64,000 nt of DNA from contig OW386290.2 of assembly GCA_936432065.2 (NCBI GenBank), positions 136,322,677 to 136,386,676 on the forward strand, given 5' to 3'. The notes under the pieces were generated by a model. The model saw nothing but the letters and a program-made list of their open reading frames with translations. It did no database searches and had not been told where the DNA came from. The position numbers were made by a program, and so were the translations under genes. Shown here piece after piece: positions 1 through 11,506 of this stretch. This DNA comes from Rutpela maculata. Lineage: Eukaryota > Arthropoda > Insecta > Coleoptera > Cerambycidae. How positions within the stretch are numbered: the stretch's first letter is position 1; each line of letters starts with the position of its first letter.

Positions 1-86
1 ACCATCATCTTTTCATATTTATTTAACTAGAATAATTGTTACTATATAGTAGACCGAATTTGTAACGAAAATTTAAATCTACTTAC

Positions 87-230
87 TTTTACGAAAATCG
101 TCATGTAACAAATAAGTTGAATTGTTAGCGGTAGCCACACCAATACGGCTATTATAACATACCAGTAAATGTTTATAACGAGGGTTTTTTCCGTACAATA
201 CTTCTCGAGAAAATTTAACCATTGACGTTC
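87..230 (-). CDS. GPCR exon with TM5 (partial gene)
   Basis: Third visible exon of a rhodopsin-family G protein-coupled receptor, expected in the plasma membrane as a peptide-type receptor. It is 48 codons in phase 0, from an acceptor (TTCTAG before 230) to a strong GTAAGT donor at 86-81. It encodes the end of extracellular loop 2 with a cysteine (EKYC) able to pair with the TM3 cysteine, then TM5 (IYWYVIIAVLVWLPLTIQLI) with the family-typical proline. The upstream exon joins in frame across a 51-nt intron. TM6, TM7 and the tail lie beyond position 1. The ligand cannot be assigned from this part; a neuropeptide receptor is inferred from the overall TM pattern. Confidence 0.8.
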
Positions 231-281
231 CTAGAATAGTGTTGTTAATTTTTTCCCATTATAATGTAGCATACAAGATAC

Positions 282-460
282 CTTATAAGTTCTATATACC
301 GACAGAGGTATGGACAACAGAATTCCAACAATCCAGGTGACAGCCATCACAATTTTGACCCCAGTCTTGTTTAGTCTCGTCTCTTTCGGTAAGACTATAG
401 CTGTAAGCCTATCGTATGTAATAGCAGACATACTTATTACACTTGCTATTAAAATGGAAC
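282..460 (-). CDS. GPCR exon with TM3-TM4 (partial gene)
   Basis: Second visible exon of the same receptor. The acceptor is TTTATAG before 460; the exon starts with the last two bases of a cysteine codon split with the 8-kb exon, and ends at 282 before GTATCT. It encodes TM3 (SILIASVISMSAITYDRLTA) ending in YDRL, a DRY-box variant that couples class A receptors to G proteins, then intracellular loop 2 with a basic run, and TM4 with the conserved tryptophan (TWIVGILLSIPLS). Length is 2 nt plus 59 codons, and both phases match the neighbouring exons. Reading on without splicing meets a TAG after 17 more codons, which supports the short intron. Confidence 0.82.
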
Positions 461-1117
461 CTATAAATAAGTCATTGATAAATATTGTAATGATGTAGAT
501 GTCTCTAATACTGGATACGTATCTACTTTATACTATATAAATATACACTGTGTCCCAGGATAGATGTAACAAGAGGCGTAATGGACCAAAAATTTTGGAA
601 TATTGGAATGGTATTTGGGGATTGAGTCCTGCTTGTTGTAAAACTAAAGTACACCAAAAATGACTTGATTTGGTGTTCTACAGGGTGTTTTATAAGCAAA
701 GTTGTAAAAATCATCAATAATAAAGTACCTTTATTTTTCAAAATATGAAAAAATTCCACCAAGAAAAGTTATTTAAAATGCAATTTTATATCCCTATACC
801 AAATTTCAGGAATATAAAATTATTTTTTTGAAACTTCCCATTTTTTGCGAATTAAGCGTTGAATTCATATTTAAAGTTGTGTAGGAGAAAATGTTAATCA
901 TCTCAAAAAGTAGGCTATTGGTAAATAAAAAATTGAATATAGGAGATGTAAGAAGGTATAATGTTAATCGAACTAATTGTAAAACAAGAAACAATTACTA
1001 ACAGAAGATTAATAAGGTTTAAAAATTATAACAAGTAATAAATGTCAAAAACATAACACATTCACAAACAAATTAATTATTGACCAATACAAAACAATGT
1101 TTACAATTTTTTTATTA

Positions 1118-3728
1118 TTTGACGTAGCTACCACCCACATCCACACACATTTCGATCCTTCGCCTGAAGTCCTTAAAACTGTTTCGAATATGATCTAACG
1201 GTATGGAGTTTACAGCATTTGTAATTCTCTGCTTTAATACTGCTACATCATTAGGAAGTGGTTCAGCGTAAACCAACTGCTTGAGGCAACCCCATAAAAA
1301 GAAATCCAATATTGATAGGTCTGGGGATCTCGCCGGCCACTTGATCGGTCCATTCCTGGCAATCCAATTTTCTCCAAAATTTAAATTCAACCACCGATTA
1401 TCCATTTCTGTGGAGTGGCCAGGGCAACCATCATGTTGAAAATGAACTAAAGGCATATCTCTTAAAATATTTAAATGTTCTTCAGAAAATCTTTCAAGAA
1501 ACTGTAAATAAGTGTGCTGGTTTAACCTTCCCTCAATGAAATAAGGTCCAATAACTCCAACGTGATATAGATAGATAGATAAATTTTATTCATGTTAAAA
1601 TTTTTTTATAAAATTGTACACACGTCAAACAGTTACACTTACAAATAGGTAAAACACAATACAATAGATTTAAAATTATGTAAAAATTGCCGAAATTATA
1701 ATAAATGGAATAAAAAGCTATATAAGAATCGAACAAAAAAATATAGTGTTTGTCATATCACAGAACATAAGTTTAAGTAAAATTACAATTTACAATTTCT
1801 CTCACTATATCTTCATTTGAGAAGAATGCATTTTTTATCAGAAAACCTTTTATTGTGGATCTAAATTTTTGTTTAGGTAAAACTTTAATACGGTCATCTA
1901 ATAAGTTGTATAATTTAATACCATGGTAATTAACACCAGTCTGCCCTCTAGTTAGCCTTGTGAACTCGGTTCTTATGTTATCTCTACGACGTGTTTCATA
2001 GTGATGAAAGTCAGCATGGGTGTTAAAAGTAGGTAAGTTATCATGGACATGTGTAATATATTGTAACGCGTAAATGCTAGGTAAGGTGAGTATTTTAAGT
2101 GAAATAAAGAGTTGTTTGGTGTCATCCCGGTATTCCAAACTACCCACAATCCTGATTGCCCTCCTCTGGAGACCAAAAATTCTATGTCTACCAGAAGAAT
2201 GCCCCCCAGGCGAGAATGGCATAAGATAGTCGAGAGTGACATAATGCATAATATGCAGTTTTTAATACATCCGACGAAACTGAATTTGACAATTGTCTAA
2301 GAGCATATATACCTTTAGATAATTGTTCAGCAAGATAATCAACATGGTCATTCCATCGAAAATATGGATCAATAAGGACACCTAGAAACTTTGTACAAGT
2401 GGGGTTATTTGGTACATTGCTCAAATCGCAAGTACTTGATAGAAGTTTTACAGTTTTCTCTTCGTTAAGTGCAAGAGCATTAGGTGTAAACCATTTTTTT
2501 GCATTAGATAATACATTGTCACATTTTAACATTAAGTTCTCCAAGTTAGGGTCAGAGATTTGTAAAGTCGAGTCATCTGCATAAATGATGCAATTGACAT
2601 TCTCGAAGGCATTTGGCACATCATTAATATAAATCAGGAATAAAACTGGGCCCAAAATTGAACCCTGTGGAACCCCCGAATTTATATGTAACACCTCAGA
2701 AGATATTCCATTTAATCTGACTGATTGCATACGATTTTCTAGATAGGATTTGATAAGTTGGATACTTATCCTGTTAAAGTTGTATTTGTTTAATTTCTGG
2801 ATCAGCAGGACATGAGATACACAATCAAATGCTTTGCTGAGGTCACAAAACAAGGAGGCGGAATAATATCCTGTTTCAAAGCAGTCTAAGGTGTAATCGG
2901 TAAACTTAATGATAGCATCTGTTGTAGATAGATTTTTACGGAAACCAAATTGGAATTTATATAATATTTTATTTTTCTCTAGATATTCAGTGATCTGAAT
3001 TTTCATAATTTTTTCGAAAATTTTTGCAAAAATAGGGAGAAGAGAAATCGGTCTATAATTATTAATGTCCTCTGGATCACCTTTTTTGAAAACTGGGATA
3101 ACCGACGCGATCTTGAGTAAGATAAGAAACGGCACACCACACATTCACTTTTTTATAATATTGTCTTCTACAATGAATTCTAAAATTTGGATTTTCAGAA
3201 GCCCAAAATCGACAATTCTGAGATGAAACAACACCATTGGTTGTGAATGTGGATTCATCTGAGAAAATTATGAAATGATGAAAAAAACTCTCTTCCATGA
3301 TATTTTCTCCAATGGTCAAAAAAATCCAACCTACGGCCGTCATCCCCTTCTTCAAGCGTATGTTTATAATTTGCTTTATATGCTCTAATTTTCTTTGCCT
3401 TGTAAATTCTTTGGAGTTCAGACTTGCTAATATTAATAAGAGCTGATCTCTCTCTTAGTGGCATCCTAGAATTTTCTATAACAGAGGCATGAGCTATAAT
3501 AGCCCCAACATTGTCTTCATCATATGCTTTTATTTTTCTTTTCATGTTAAGAACACTACCAGTAGCCAGAAACTTTTTAATTATTCTCATAGTCTGAGTA
3601 GGTGACAAAGCAGCGTTTGGAAATTTCAAATTAAATTGGCTTACCACTTTTCTTAGCGAGTTTTCACCGCCAATTCCGTAGCATTGCATAATATAATTTT
3701 TTTCACGCACTGTGAGTACCATTTTCAC
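1118..3728 (-). pseudogene. Mariner-like (DDE) transposase, interrupted
   Basis: Remains of a transposase of the mariner-like group common in insects. The N-terminal half (3728 to about 3128) begins with a helix-turn-helix region (MKMVLTVREKNYIMQCYGI), followed by the first catalytic aspartate in FSDESTFTTNG and a KVNVWC motif. The C-terminal half (about 1560 to 1118) has GPYF, then HFQHDGCPGHS with the second acid, ARSPDLSILDFFLWG, and ends in VDVGGSYVK. A frameshift near 3300 and the LINE between the halves make it non-functional. The protein at 42.4-43.2 kb is a relative and shows which residues should join. Domain assignment is from motif recognition. Confidence 0.78.
1562..3128 (-). mobile_element. 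5'-truncated LINE with RT pseudogene
   Basis: Non-LTR retrotransposon fragment inserted in the mariner-like transposase. The reverse transcriptase reads on the minus strand from about 3125 to 1773: NNYRPISLLPIFAKIFEKI, motif A FCDLSKAFDCVSH, motif B SGVPQGSILGP, motif C IIYADDS. A frameshift near 2200 separates the finger/palm part from the C-terminal part (FGLQRRAIRIV onward). The 3' end is an A+T-rich tail with TATC repeats (ATAGATAGATAGATA on the plus strand at about 1566). The endonuclease and ORF1 are missing, as expected for incomplete target-primed reverse transcription. The type is Jockey/CR1-like by RT motifs. Confidence 0.82.
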
Positions 3729-4206
3729 TTAATTTTTTATGCTTGGTTCGTTAATTTGAAACGGAAATTAAGGATAATATTGACTACGTTTGACAGATAT
3801 GTCAATAATGCTTTTCTCATAACCTACTTTTAGCTTCTACGTAACTTTAAATATTCACAAAAAATAATTTCTATGGAGTTTTAATTGAATGGTTCAAAAT
3901 AAAATACTAATTTATTGTTTCAAAAAAATAATTTTATATTCCTAAAATTTGGTATAGAGGTATAAAATTGCATTCTAAATAACTTTTCTTAGTGGAATTT
4001 TTTTTATATTTTGAAAAATAAAGGTACTTTAATAGTGGTGATTTTTACAACCTTGCTTATAAAACACCGTGTAGAACACCAAATCAAGTAATTTTTGGTA
4101 TACTTTAGTTTTACAACAAGCAGGACTCAATCCCCAAATATCATTCCAAAATTCCAACATTTTTGGTCCATTACACCTCTTGTTACATCTATCCTGGGAC
4201 ACATTG

Positions 4207-4687
4207 TATAAGGTTTACAAAAGTAGTTCAAATAAATATTTAATTTTTCTCTACTATGAAGAAACTTTTGAGAAAGAAAGTTTTGTAAGCGTAATGCCTA
4301 GTTTGCTTTCTATACAGAGTGTCTCTTAGCGGTCTATACAAAACACTACATATTCCTGAGACCAAAATAAGTTTGAACCAAACTTACTTACCGTTAATAA
4401 CAAACATCTTCAAAAAAATATTTTTTTTAATAAAAGATTGCTACTAACAATACAGATTACATTTGAAATATGAATTTGTACTGGGAAAAACGAGTTCTTT
4501 CTGTCCATTTTTTTACCCATGGATATTACGTAACCGGTCAGAAGTTGATCATGCACATGTAAGGAAGCCCCATATATTTGTATGACGGCTTAGTCGATAC
4601 TTTTAAAACTATTTTTCAGACACATTCTTATTTTAAACATTTCTTGTCTGGATTTCGCTATCTGCCATAGTTCGGCAGAAAAACATA
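4207..4687. other. AT-rich intronic spacer
   Basis: Spacer between two related TIR elements inside the GPCR intron. I see no coding potential, RNA gene or clear repeat end in it. Confidence 0.5.
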
Positions 4688-5422
4688 TAGTGTGTCCCAG
4701 GATAGATGTAACAAGAGGTGTAATGGACCAAAAATTTTGGAATAGTATTTGGGGATTGAGTCCTGCTTGTTGTAAAACTAAAGTATACCAAAAATGACTT
4801 GATTTGGTGTTCTACAGGGTGTTTTATAAGCAAAGTTGTAAAAATCACCACTAATAAAGTACCTTTATTTTTCAAAATATGAAAAAATTCCACTAAGAAA
4901 AGTTATTCAGAATGCAATTTTATACCTCTATACCAAATTTCAGGAATATAACATTGTTTTTTTGAAACCATTTTTTCAATAAATTAGTATTTTATTTTGA
5001 ACCATTCAATTAAAACTGCATAGAAATTATTTTTTGTGAATTAATATTTAAAGTTATGTAGAAGCTAAAAGTAGGCTATGAGAAAAGCAGTGGATACACG
5101 TTTATCATTTATTATTGACATGTCTACAAAAACGGGAAGTTTCAAAAAAATAATTTCATATTCCTGAAATTTGGCATAGAGGTATAAAATTGCATTCTAA
5201 ATAACTTTTCTTAGTGGAATTTTTTCATATTTTGAAAAATAAAGGTACTTTATTAGTGGTGATTTTTACAACTTTGCTTATAAAACACCCTGTAGAACAG
5301 CAAATTAAGTCATTTTTGGTATACTTTAGTTTTACAACAAGCAGGACTCAATTCCCAAATACCATTCCAAAATTTTTAGTCCATTACACTTATTATTGTT
5401 ACATCTATCCTGGGACACACTG
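4688..5422. mobile_element. Non-autonomous derivative of the 546-4206 element
   Basis: Ends match those of the upstream mariner-like element (TAGTGTGTCCCAGGATAG, and inverted TGGGACACACTG), flanked by TA. The two arms (about 4688-5060 and 5130-5422) are near-mirror copies carrying the long TIR of the parent, with the transposase deleted. The reading frames in the arms are TIR sequence, not genes. Confidence 0.8.
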
Positions 5423-5569
5423 TATACTGTTTGTTTGAAATTTATGTGTATATTATGTTAATCCCTAATCATAAACTGTATAGTTTCTTGGGAATAAAGT
5501 TATTATTACTATTATTAAAACTTGCTACACAAAGCTGGTTTTGCCTTTTAAACTGTCAGTACTTCTAGT

Positions 5570-6859
5570 CCAGTCGAATTAGACATAATAAAACATTTTG
5601 CGTACTGCGGACTTTTTTTATGGAAGTTGTTTAATAGGGCATAATAAGCAAGCACAGAAAACTACACCCTGCTACACCATGTGCGTCCCCTATTTTTAGG
5701 GGTTGAAACTTTGAGATTTTACTTATGTGTCCATATATGTTTCCCTATTGCCCGTAGGGCTCTTTACCAAGTTACACTTTTTGAAGATTCATCTCTCCTC
5801 TACATAATATATACTTATATTACACATTTGCAGTAGGACAAACGGTTTTGACTGTACGAGGCCGGAAAGGTCGCGCTGTCCGAATTTGGGGGTCTTCTGT
5901 AGAGGACAAACGGCTATTATTTCCAATCTACAATACTACACATACTAATGCCCTTAAGGAGGGATGATGATTTGTGAAAAAACTTTCATCGAATACCGCA
6001 CGGTTTCTATGATACGGGATGTTGAAATTTTGAAAACCCCTTTTTAAAAAAAAAGTGAATCTACTTTTTTTCGCTCATTTTTCTTTCATGCATGTACGAC
6101 CCTGGAGAACACATGACATAAATCGTTATTACATAATAAGTGTTGAGCCTATTTAAATACAAAAACACATTTTCTATGCGTAATGAATTGGACTTTTAGG
6201 ATAAACAAAAACATTTACCAGAATTATACCGATTTTGTTTTTCTTAATGCAACAGTACCAAAATAGCCATTTTTGGCATATTTTGCTGTCTAGCTCCTAA
6301 ACCAACGAATGTATTAAAATGAAACCAACGTAAATTTTCTTATATTAGGGTCGTACATGCATGAAAAAAAATGGGCGAAAAAAAGTAGGTTCACTTTTTT
6401 TTTAAAATAGGGGTTTTCAAAATTTCAACATCCCATATCATGAAAACCGCACGGTATTCGATGAAAGTTTTTTCACAAATCATCCTTAAGGGCATTAGTA
6501 TGTGTAGTATTGTAGATTGGAGATAATAGCCGTTTGTCCTGTACAGAAGACCCCCAAATTCGGACACCGCGACCTTTCCGACCTCGTACAGCCAAAACCG
6601 TTTGTCCTACGGCAAATGTGTAATATATATATATTATGTAGAGGAGGTCTTCAAAAAGTGTAACTTGGTAAAGAGCCCTACAGGTAATAGGGAAAAAGAT
6701 ATGGGCACATAAGTAAAATTTCAAAGTTCTAAAAATAGGGGACGCACATGGTGTAGCAAGGTGTAGTTTTCTGTGCTTGCTTATTATGCCCTCTTAAACA
6801 ACTTCCACAAAAAAACGTCCGCAGTACGCAAAATTTTTTATTATGTCTAATTCGACTGG
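5570..6859. repeat. 1.3-kb foldback element (long palindrome)
   Basis: Left arm 5570-6103 (CCAGTCGAATTAGACATAAT onward) is the inverted complement of right arm 6348-6859, with a unique spacer of about 240 bp. Arms are closely similar throughout, so the element is probably a fairly recent foldback or MITE-type transposon. The target duplication could not be resolved. No transposase is present. Confidence 0.8.
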
Positions 6860-8081
6860 AGTATTCATTCTTTACTAGTTGTTCATAATAGGAAAAATAT
6901 AGGAAAGAAATTATAACGATTTGTCATTTGGAAATTATACTTGCTAATATTCAGAAGCAAAAGAGTTCCCAACGGTGCAAGTGAGTTTCACTCTTAAAAA
7001 CCATCCCTAACGTTAAATAATATTTTCTAATTATGGTGAAAGCAAATAAATAAGAAATAATCGTAAAAGACAAGAAATATTTTGAGAACGTCGATGTATT
7101 AATCTTTAAAGAGAAGTATTAAATGTCTTGATCAAAGCCATTAAAAAAATATGAGCTTCTTTGCATATACATGATCAACTTCACCACTTATGTAATTAGT
7201 GGAAGTAAGGAAGAGTATGCAAAATCGTGGTAAAGTTATGGAACCTACCCCCAAAATTTACCTTGACAAGTCTTATAAAAAATGCTACATCACATACCTA
7301 ATTTTATACATCCGCCCTTACAATTACAGTCTTTAAACAAGAAGTCAGGAACCAGCTGAAAATTTGAAATTCATGGATACGGATACCTCAACGACAAAGA
7401 TTTACCTAGACAATAGTAAAGGCGGCAAAAACAAATGAAATGATAGTACGAGTCCCTAATATCAGCCAAGTTGCTACCCATTATTATTATTATCATTATG
7501 AACGGAATGGTTTCCAACAGTTTAAGGGTGAAGGAAGGGTCGATCCTGCGTAAAACCATTTTTTTCTTGATTAGCATCCTCGAACATCTTTAACAAGTAA
7601 AAAAAGAAACAATTTTACGCCCCCTGACAGGGTAGATTCCACTTCTAAGGGTGGTTGCGGTCTATTACCTGACCACCTTTCACCATCTGTTATATCCCAA
7701 GAAAAAACAAAGAATCTCTGCAAAAATAGTCGATGCCAAGCTGTCATATGAGAAATAAGCAAAAAGGGGTGGTTTTTGACCGTTTCAGGGGGTGCTCATG
7801 ACTAAAAACTTTTTTCACCCTGTTCAGCACCCTCGAAAACAGGGGGAGGAATGAGTTTCATAACTTTAGCACAAGTTTGCTTTTTTTCGAGAAAATCCCG
7901 ACTCCTTACTTACACTAATTACTAAAAGCAATCAAAAGCAGAAGACAATTATCGTTCGACTGCCGAGATAAGTTCGGTCAAATCATCCTATTTTGGTCTC
8001 AGGAATGAGACTGCGTTTTGTACTGACCTTTGAGACACTCTGAATAACTACCCTGTCCTGCACCGATATTTTTCCACTTAC
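6860..8081. other. GPCR intron remainder, no gene seen
   Basis: AT-rich sequence between the foldback and the GPCR exon. Short open frames here have no recognisable motif. No RNA gene or element end was found. Confidence 0.4.
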
Positions 8082-8385
8082 ATTCCATAGCTCCTTCTCC
8101 CTGACAGCCAACTCGCCCCAGCTGATAATTTTGGAAAAAGTCATAAGTCAGAATCACCCAGGGATGTATTAGCAGTGATAATAAATCTGCCCCTGCCATG
8201 TTGCCAATTAACAGATTGGTTGGGGTACGGATGCGATGATTCTTCACAAGGATATATATGACCACTATGTTGCCAAAAAATCCAAATATTACCACTGGAA
8301 GGAAAATCGTTGTTTTTATGATCATTTCGGAGGCATCCTTTGATATCCATAATGAGTTAATGAAAGGTGTATTTGAGGTGTCGAT
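8082..8385 (-). CDS. GPCR exon with TM1-TM2 (partial gene)
   Basis: First visible exon of the rhodopsin-type receptor. It lies between an acceptor (TTTTTTATTAG before 8385) and a GTAAGT donor at 8081-8076, 304 nt, in frame from its first base and ending with one base of a cysteine codon completed by the exon at 460. It encodes a short extracellular stretch, TM1 with the GN motif (FGFFGNIVVIYILV), the NHRIRTPTN loop, TM2 with the conserved aspartate (MAGADLLSLLIHPWV), and the VGC cysteine at the top of TM3. The start codon is not in this exon; a 5' exon must lie further right, possibly outside the window. Peptide-receptor identity is inference. Confidence 0.8.
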
Positions 8386-9297
8386 CTAATAAAAAATGTT
8401 TCTTAATTTGTTTTTTTACTTGTTTGACAACAAAAATATATTATTTTGTTTAAGTTATGATACTGGCAAAAACTGCATCACTTATAACAAATTTAACACA
8501 TCTGATGTAAGACAACACTATACTATCATAAAAACATTAGCTAGTTCAGTAATATAACGATTTATATCGGACAAAATTCATAGTTTTGAAAATTGGTAGA
8601 AATGTTAAGAATAGTATAAGAATTACTAAACTGAGTGTACTTCATCCCCTAGGACGTCGTTTCCACCCCCATTTTAATAAAAATACCTGTATACAAAATT
8701 ATTCCTTATAAAATTCTCTATCAAAAACGTCTCTACAATTTTTTTCATAAAATTAATAGTGCCGTGGGAAATAAGGCGCACACATAAGGGTTGGTTCCAG
8801 TTGACACAATAAATTGTAATCTTTACTATAATCTACTTTAAAGTTCAATGCTTAACGCAAAAGCAGTAGCTACTAAACTCCACTTAAAGTTATAATAAAT
8901 GTAGCGCTTCCACCCTCTCGCTCCTAACAAATATCGCAATTTTTAAAGAAGCGAGAATATTGTATATTGTTGCCGAGCAGCAGCAGAAGTTGGTGGTAGT
9001 TTTGATAACATTGTATTGTTCACTTTACCAACAAGTTTGTTAAAAGTCATGAATCTGTATACATCTAGACTTTTTTCTGCACAGGTAGAGTTGTATAAAG
9101 CTAGAACAAATCGCTCTCCTATGTCTACAATTTCTTCATGACTAGCTTTTTCATTATTAAAAGTTTGCACGATGTTTTGTAAGTCATCTCTTTTATTAAG
9201 CACATTGCATTAACCTTTCCTTTGGAAAAAACGATGAGATTGTGTCGCAACCGCTAATGGCGTGTGCAAATAATATTGTTTCTTTACAGTTTTTTAA

Positions 9298-10235
9298 CCC
9301 TTTCTGTACCGGACATGAAATGGCGATGCATGTTACTAGGACCGGGTTTTCTTGCATGCAACCAGGACCCCTGCCGAATATATGCGCCAGGTATAAAAAC
9401 TAGAACATATGCAGAAAATTCATTTATTTATAATAATATTTTAGTGTATTAAAGTATTTGTGATATATTATGTTAAAAAGTATATATTTAAAAGGTTTGT
9501 TTTGTATGATACACTTCAAAACAAAGCTGTACACACAGACCAACATTACACTTTACACACATGTACCTAGACTCTCTTATTTTTTGGCCTGAAGCTTGCT
9601 TTGGCTGCAAACAGTACATCGTCGAACCTTATTATTGGGTACCAGGATGGGAAAATGTCGGCCCATAAGCCTGTCAGGACTTTTGCTCATAGGTTTTACT
9701 CGGCTTTGGTTAGACTGTGGTGTTTTGTACTTGAAATTAGACAAAGAAATCGATAGGCAAAAGTTATTTTCTCACTAACTAAAATTTACCGCTCAATAAG
9801 TTCAGTTTTCAACTGAAAATTTGCTAGAGGTTCTCTTCCTGCATTTTGTGTTTGGTACAGTGCATGTGCATTGAGCATCTAGGTCCATATGAAAAAATAG
9901 CTTTCTATACCATTTTACAGTTTTTCTGTGTAGAGCCTATTTCAATCAGAATAACGAGATTCATGACGTCGAGTAAATTTGCCGTATTTATACGGCAGTG
10001 AGCCAGTTGGTCCGGTTTTAGGTACCGTATTTCTTCGGCATTGGGCCAACGGACACAACACGAAGCGACACAATTATGCGGCTGTGGTCCTACTAAAGGG
10101 TATAAACATAATATCGTCACATATATACGACAACGATTTAAATATGCCATATAACCCTGAACGCATATATACGGCAGTGGTCCTGAGGGACCATTTAGAT
10201 ATTGACTAAAATATACGGCGATGGTACGGAAAGGG
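9298..10235 (-). mobile_element. Decayed piggyBac-type element
   Basis: TTAA flanks both ends (9294-9297, 10236-10239), with termini CCCTTTCTGTACCGGAC and inverted GTACGGAAAGGG, as in piggyBac-like elements. Inside on the minus strand (about 9668-9495) is the C-terminal cysteine-rich domain of a piggyBac transposase: RRCTVCSQSK, a stop, then YMCVKCNVGLC and CFEVYHT. The catalytic domain is absent. It interrupts the PIN gene within the LQSS-LL segment. Sub-terminal repeats of the type ATACGGCAGTGG occur near 9988, 10167 and 10211. Confidence 0.78.
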
Positions 10236-10884
10236 TTAATAAAGTTGAGGATTGTAAATCTCGGGAACTGTAAATCCCTTTGCCTTTGCTGTTATTACCC
10301 TATTTTTCTTTTAAAAATTTAATGTCTTTATCAAAGGGAGAAAGAGCAATAAGGACTAGCAGGTCAATATCTTGCCCGACAATAGCTGTGTCGCACTTAT
10401 AACATTTTTCGATAGCAGTTTGTACTATTAATAAATCGGCGTCATCCGCAGCAACAAACACCTCGATTCCTTCATTCCTAAATTTTTTCACTAGTTCTGC
10501 AATCAAACGTTCTTTGTTAAACAAATTACTATGGAACTTCTGCTGAATTTCAGAAACAACAGTGTTTTCATCAAATATAATTTCAGGACAGGTTCTTTGC
10601 ATTACCCCTTTGTCGTTCTAGGCTCTTCGTGCTGTTTGCATTATCCAAATAACCATCGAACACGACAGTTGCTCTATTACCGTAATATTTTCTTATGTAA
10701 CTAATGTAAGCGTTGTAAACATTATTAAATTCTCCTTTTTTTTGACCATATTATGCGGCAAAGCAAGTATCCTCCATCAATCACATACTCACTATTTTCG
10801 AAAATATGGTCTTGTTCTGGAACAGTATTAATAATCTGGTGTAAAGTTGCCTTGTTATATTCTTCGCAAAAACGAAGAGTATAT

Positions 10885-11506
10885 TGTATTTGATCGGCAC
10901 GTTTCTAAAATCGTAAATATCGCTCGTAGAGAAAAAAATTTCATATCATTTTGTTAGTGAACGAATTCTGAACAACTTTCAAAATGTCCGTCTGTCCGTC
11001 CGTCCGTCCGTCACGTTTCTTGTAAGAACGATAACTTAAGAAAGAAAAGTCCGATTTTATTGAAATTTAGAAAGTAAGTTAGTGTTAGCTAGAGGAAGAA
11101 CCCTATTGTTTTTGAAGAAAATCGATCAGTAAATAAAAAAGTTATTAATTATTCAATTTAAAAAAAATATTCTCTTAATTTTTGTCGCTTGTACTAAATG
11201 GAAATCTTGCGAAATATTATTTCCATAATATATATTTTTTTTGTTTATGAATTTTACTAGTATATATTTCATAGAAATACGAGTTGAAATATGTATGATT
11301 GTCGAAAGATACATAAGTATCACAGACAGTCAATTTTCGTAGCAAGATGTGGTGGCGCAGCGGCTAAAGTTTTGCGTTGCAATCCAGAGGTCCCGTGTTC
11401 AAATCCCAAACAGGTTGGATATTTTTTTTTTCATATAATTTTTTTCACAATAAAGATGGTATCATAAAATTTAGGATGTCCAAAAACTAACATTATTTAC
11501 AAGAAA
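10885..11506 (+). mobile_element. SINE-like insertion with tRNA-derived box
   Basis: A unit of about 620 bp flanked by the direct repeat CGAAGAGTAT (10875-10884 and 11507-11516). It contains a CCGT-rich simple repeat (TGTCCGTCTGTCCGTCCGTC near 10987) and a tRNA-like stretch at about 11346-11420. It sits beside a LINE that shares the same target repeat. The tRNA-like part is internal rather than at the 5' end, so the unit may be composite. Confidence 0.5.
11353..11406 (+). promoter_or_regulatory. RNA polymerase III A and B boxes (tRNA-Cys-like)
   Basis: TGGCGCAGCGG (11353-11363) matches the A-box consensus exactly, and TGTTCAAATCC (11396-11406) matches the B box at 10 of 11 bases, about 33 bp apart. 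A GCA triplet sits at the anticodon position followed by AGAGGTCCC, recalling tRNA-Cys. Stems pair poorly, so this is a SINE-type promoter, not a working tRNA gene. Confidence 0.6.

Larger units (their letters stand above)
546..4206 (-). mobile_element. Mariner-like element with long TIRs, split by a LINE
   Basis: The termini are inverted copies, CACTGTGTCCCAGGATAG at the left and the same with one mismatch at the right, flanked by TA. The inverted repeats extend for a few hundred bases. The element carries a decayed transposase on the minus strand and a LINE in the middle (1562-3128), so the original was about 2.1 kb. It lies in the GPCR intron. TA duplication, TIR and protein type fit the Tc1/mariner (IS630) superfamily. 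Confidence 0.8.

Noticed and set aside
6473..6724. 83-codon minus-strand frame in the foldback
   Set aside because: The mirrored copy in the other arm is broken and there is no motif; foldback sequence only.
10987..11015. CCGT simple repeat
   Set aside because: A short microsatellite within the SINE-like unit; no regular spacers and no function inferred.
11346..11420. Functional tRNA-Cys gene
   Set aside because: A and B boxes match, but acceptor and T stems do not pair well and the sequence lies in a repeat, so it is treated as a SINE-type promoter.
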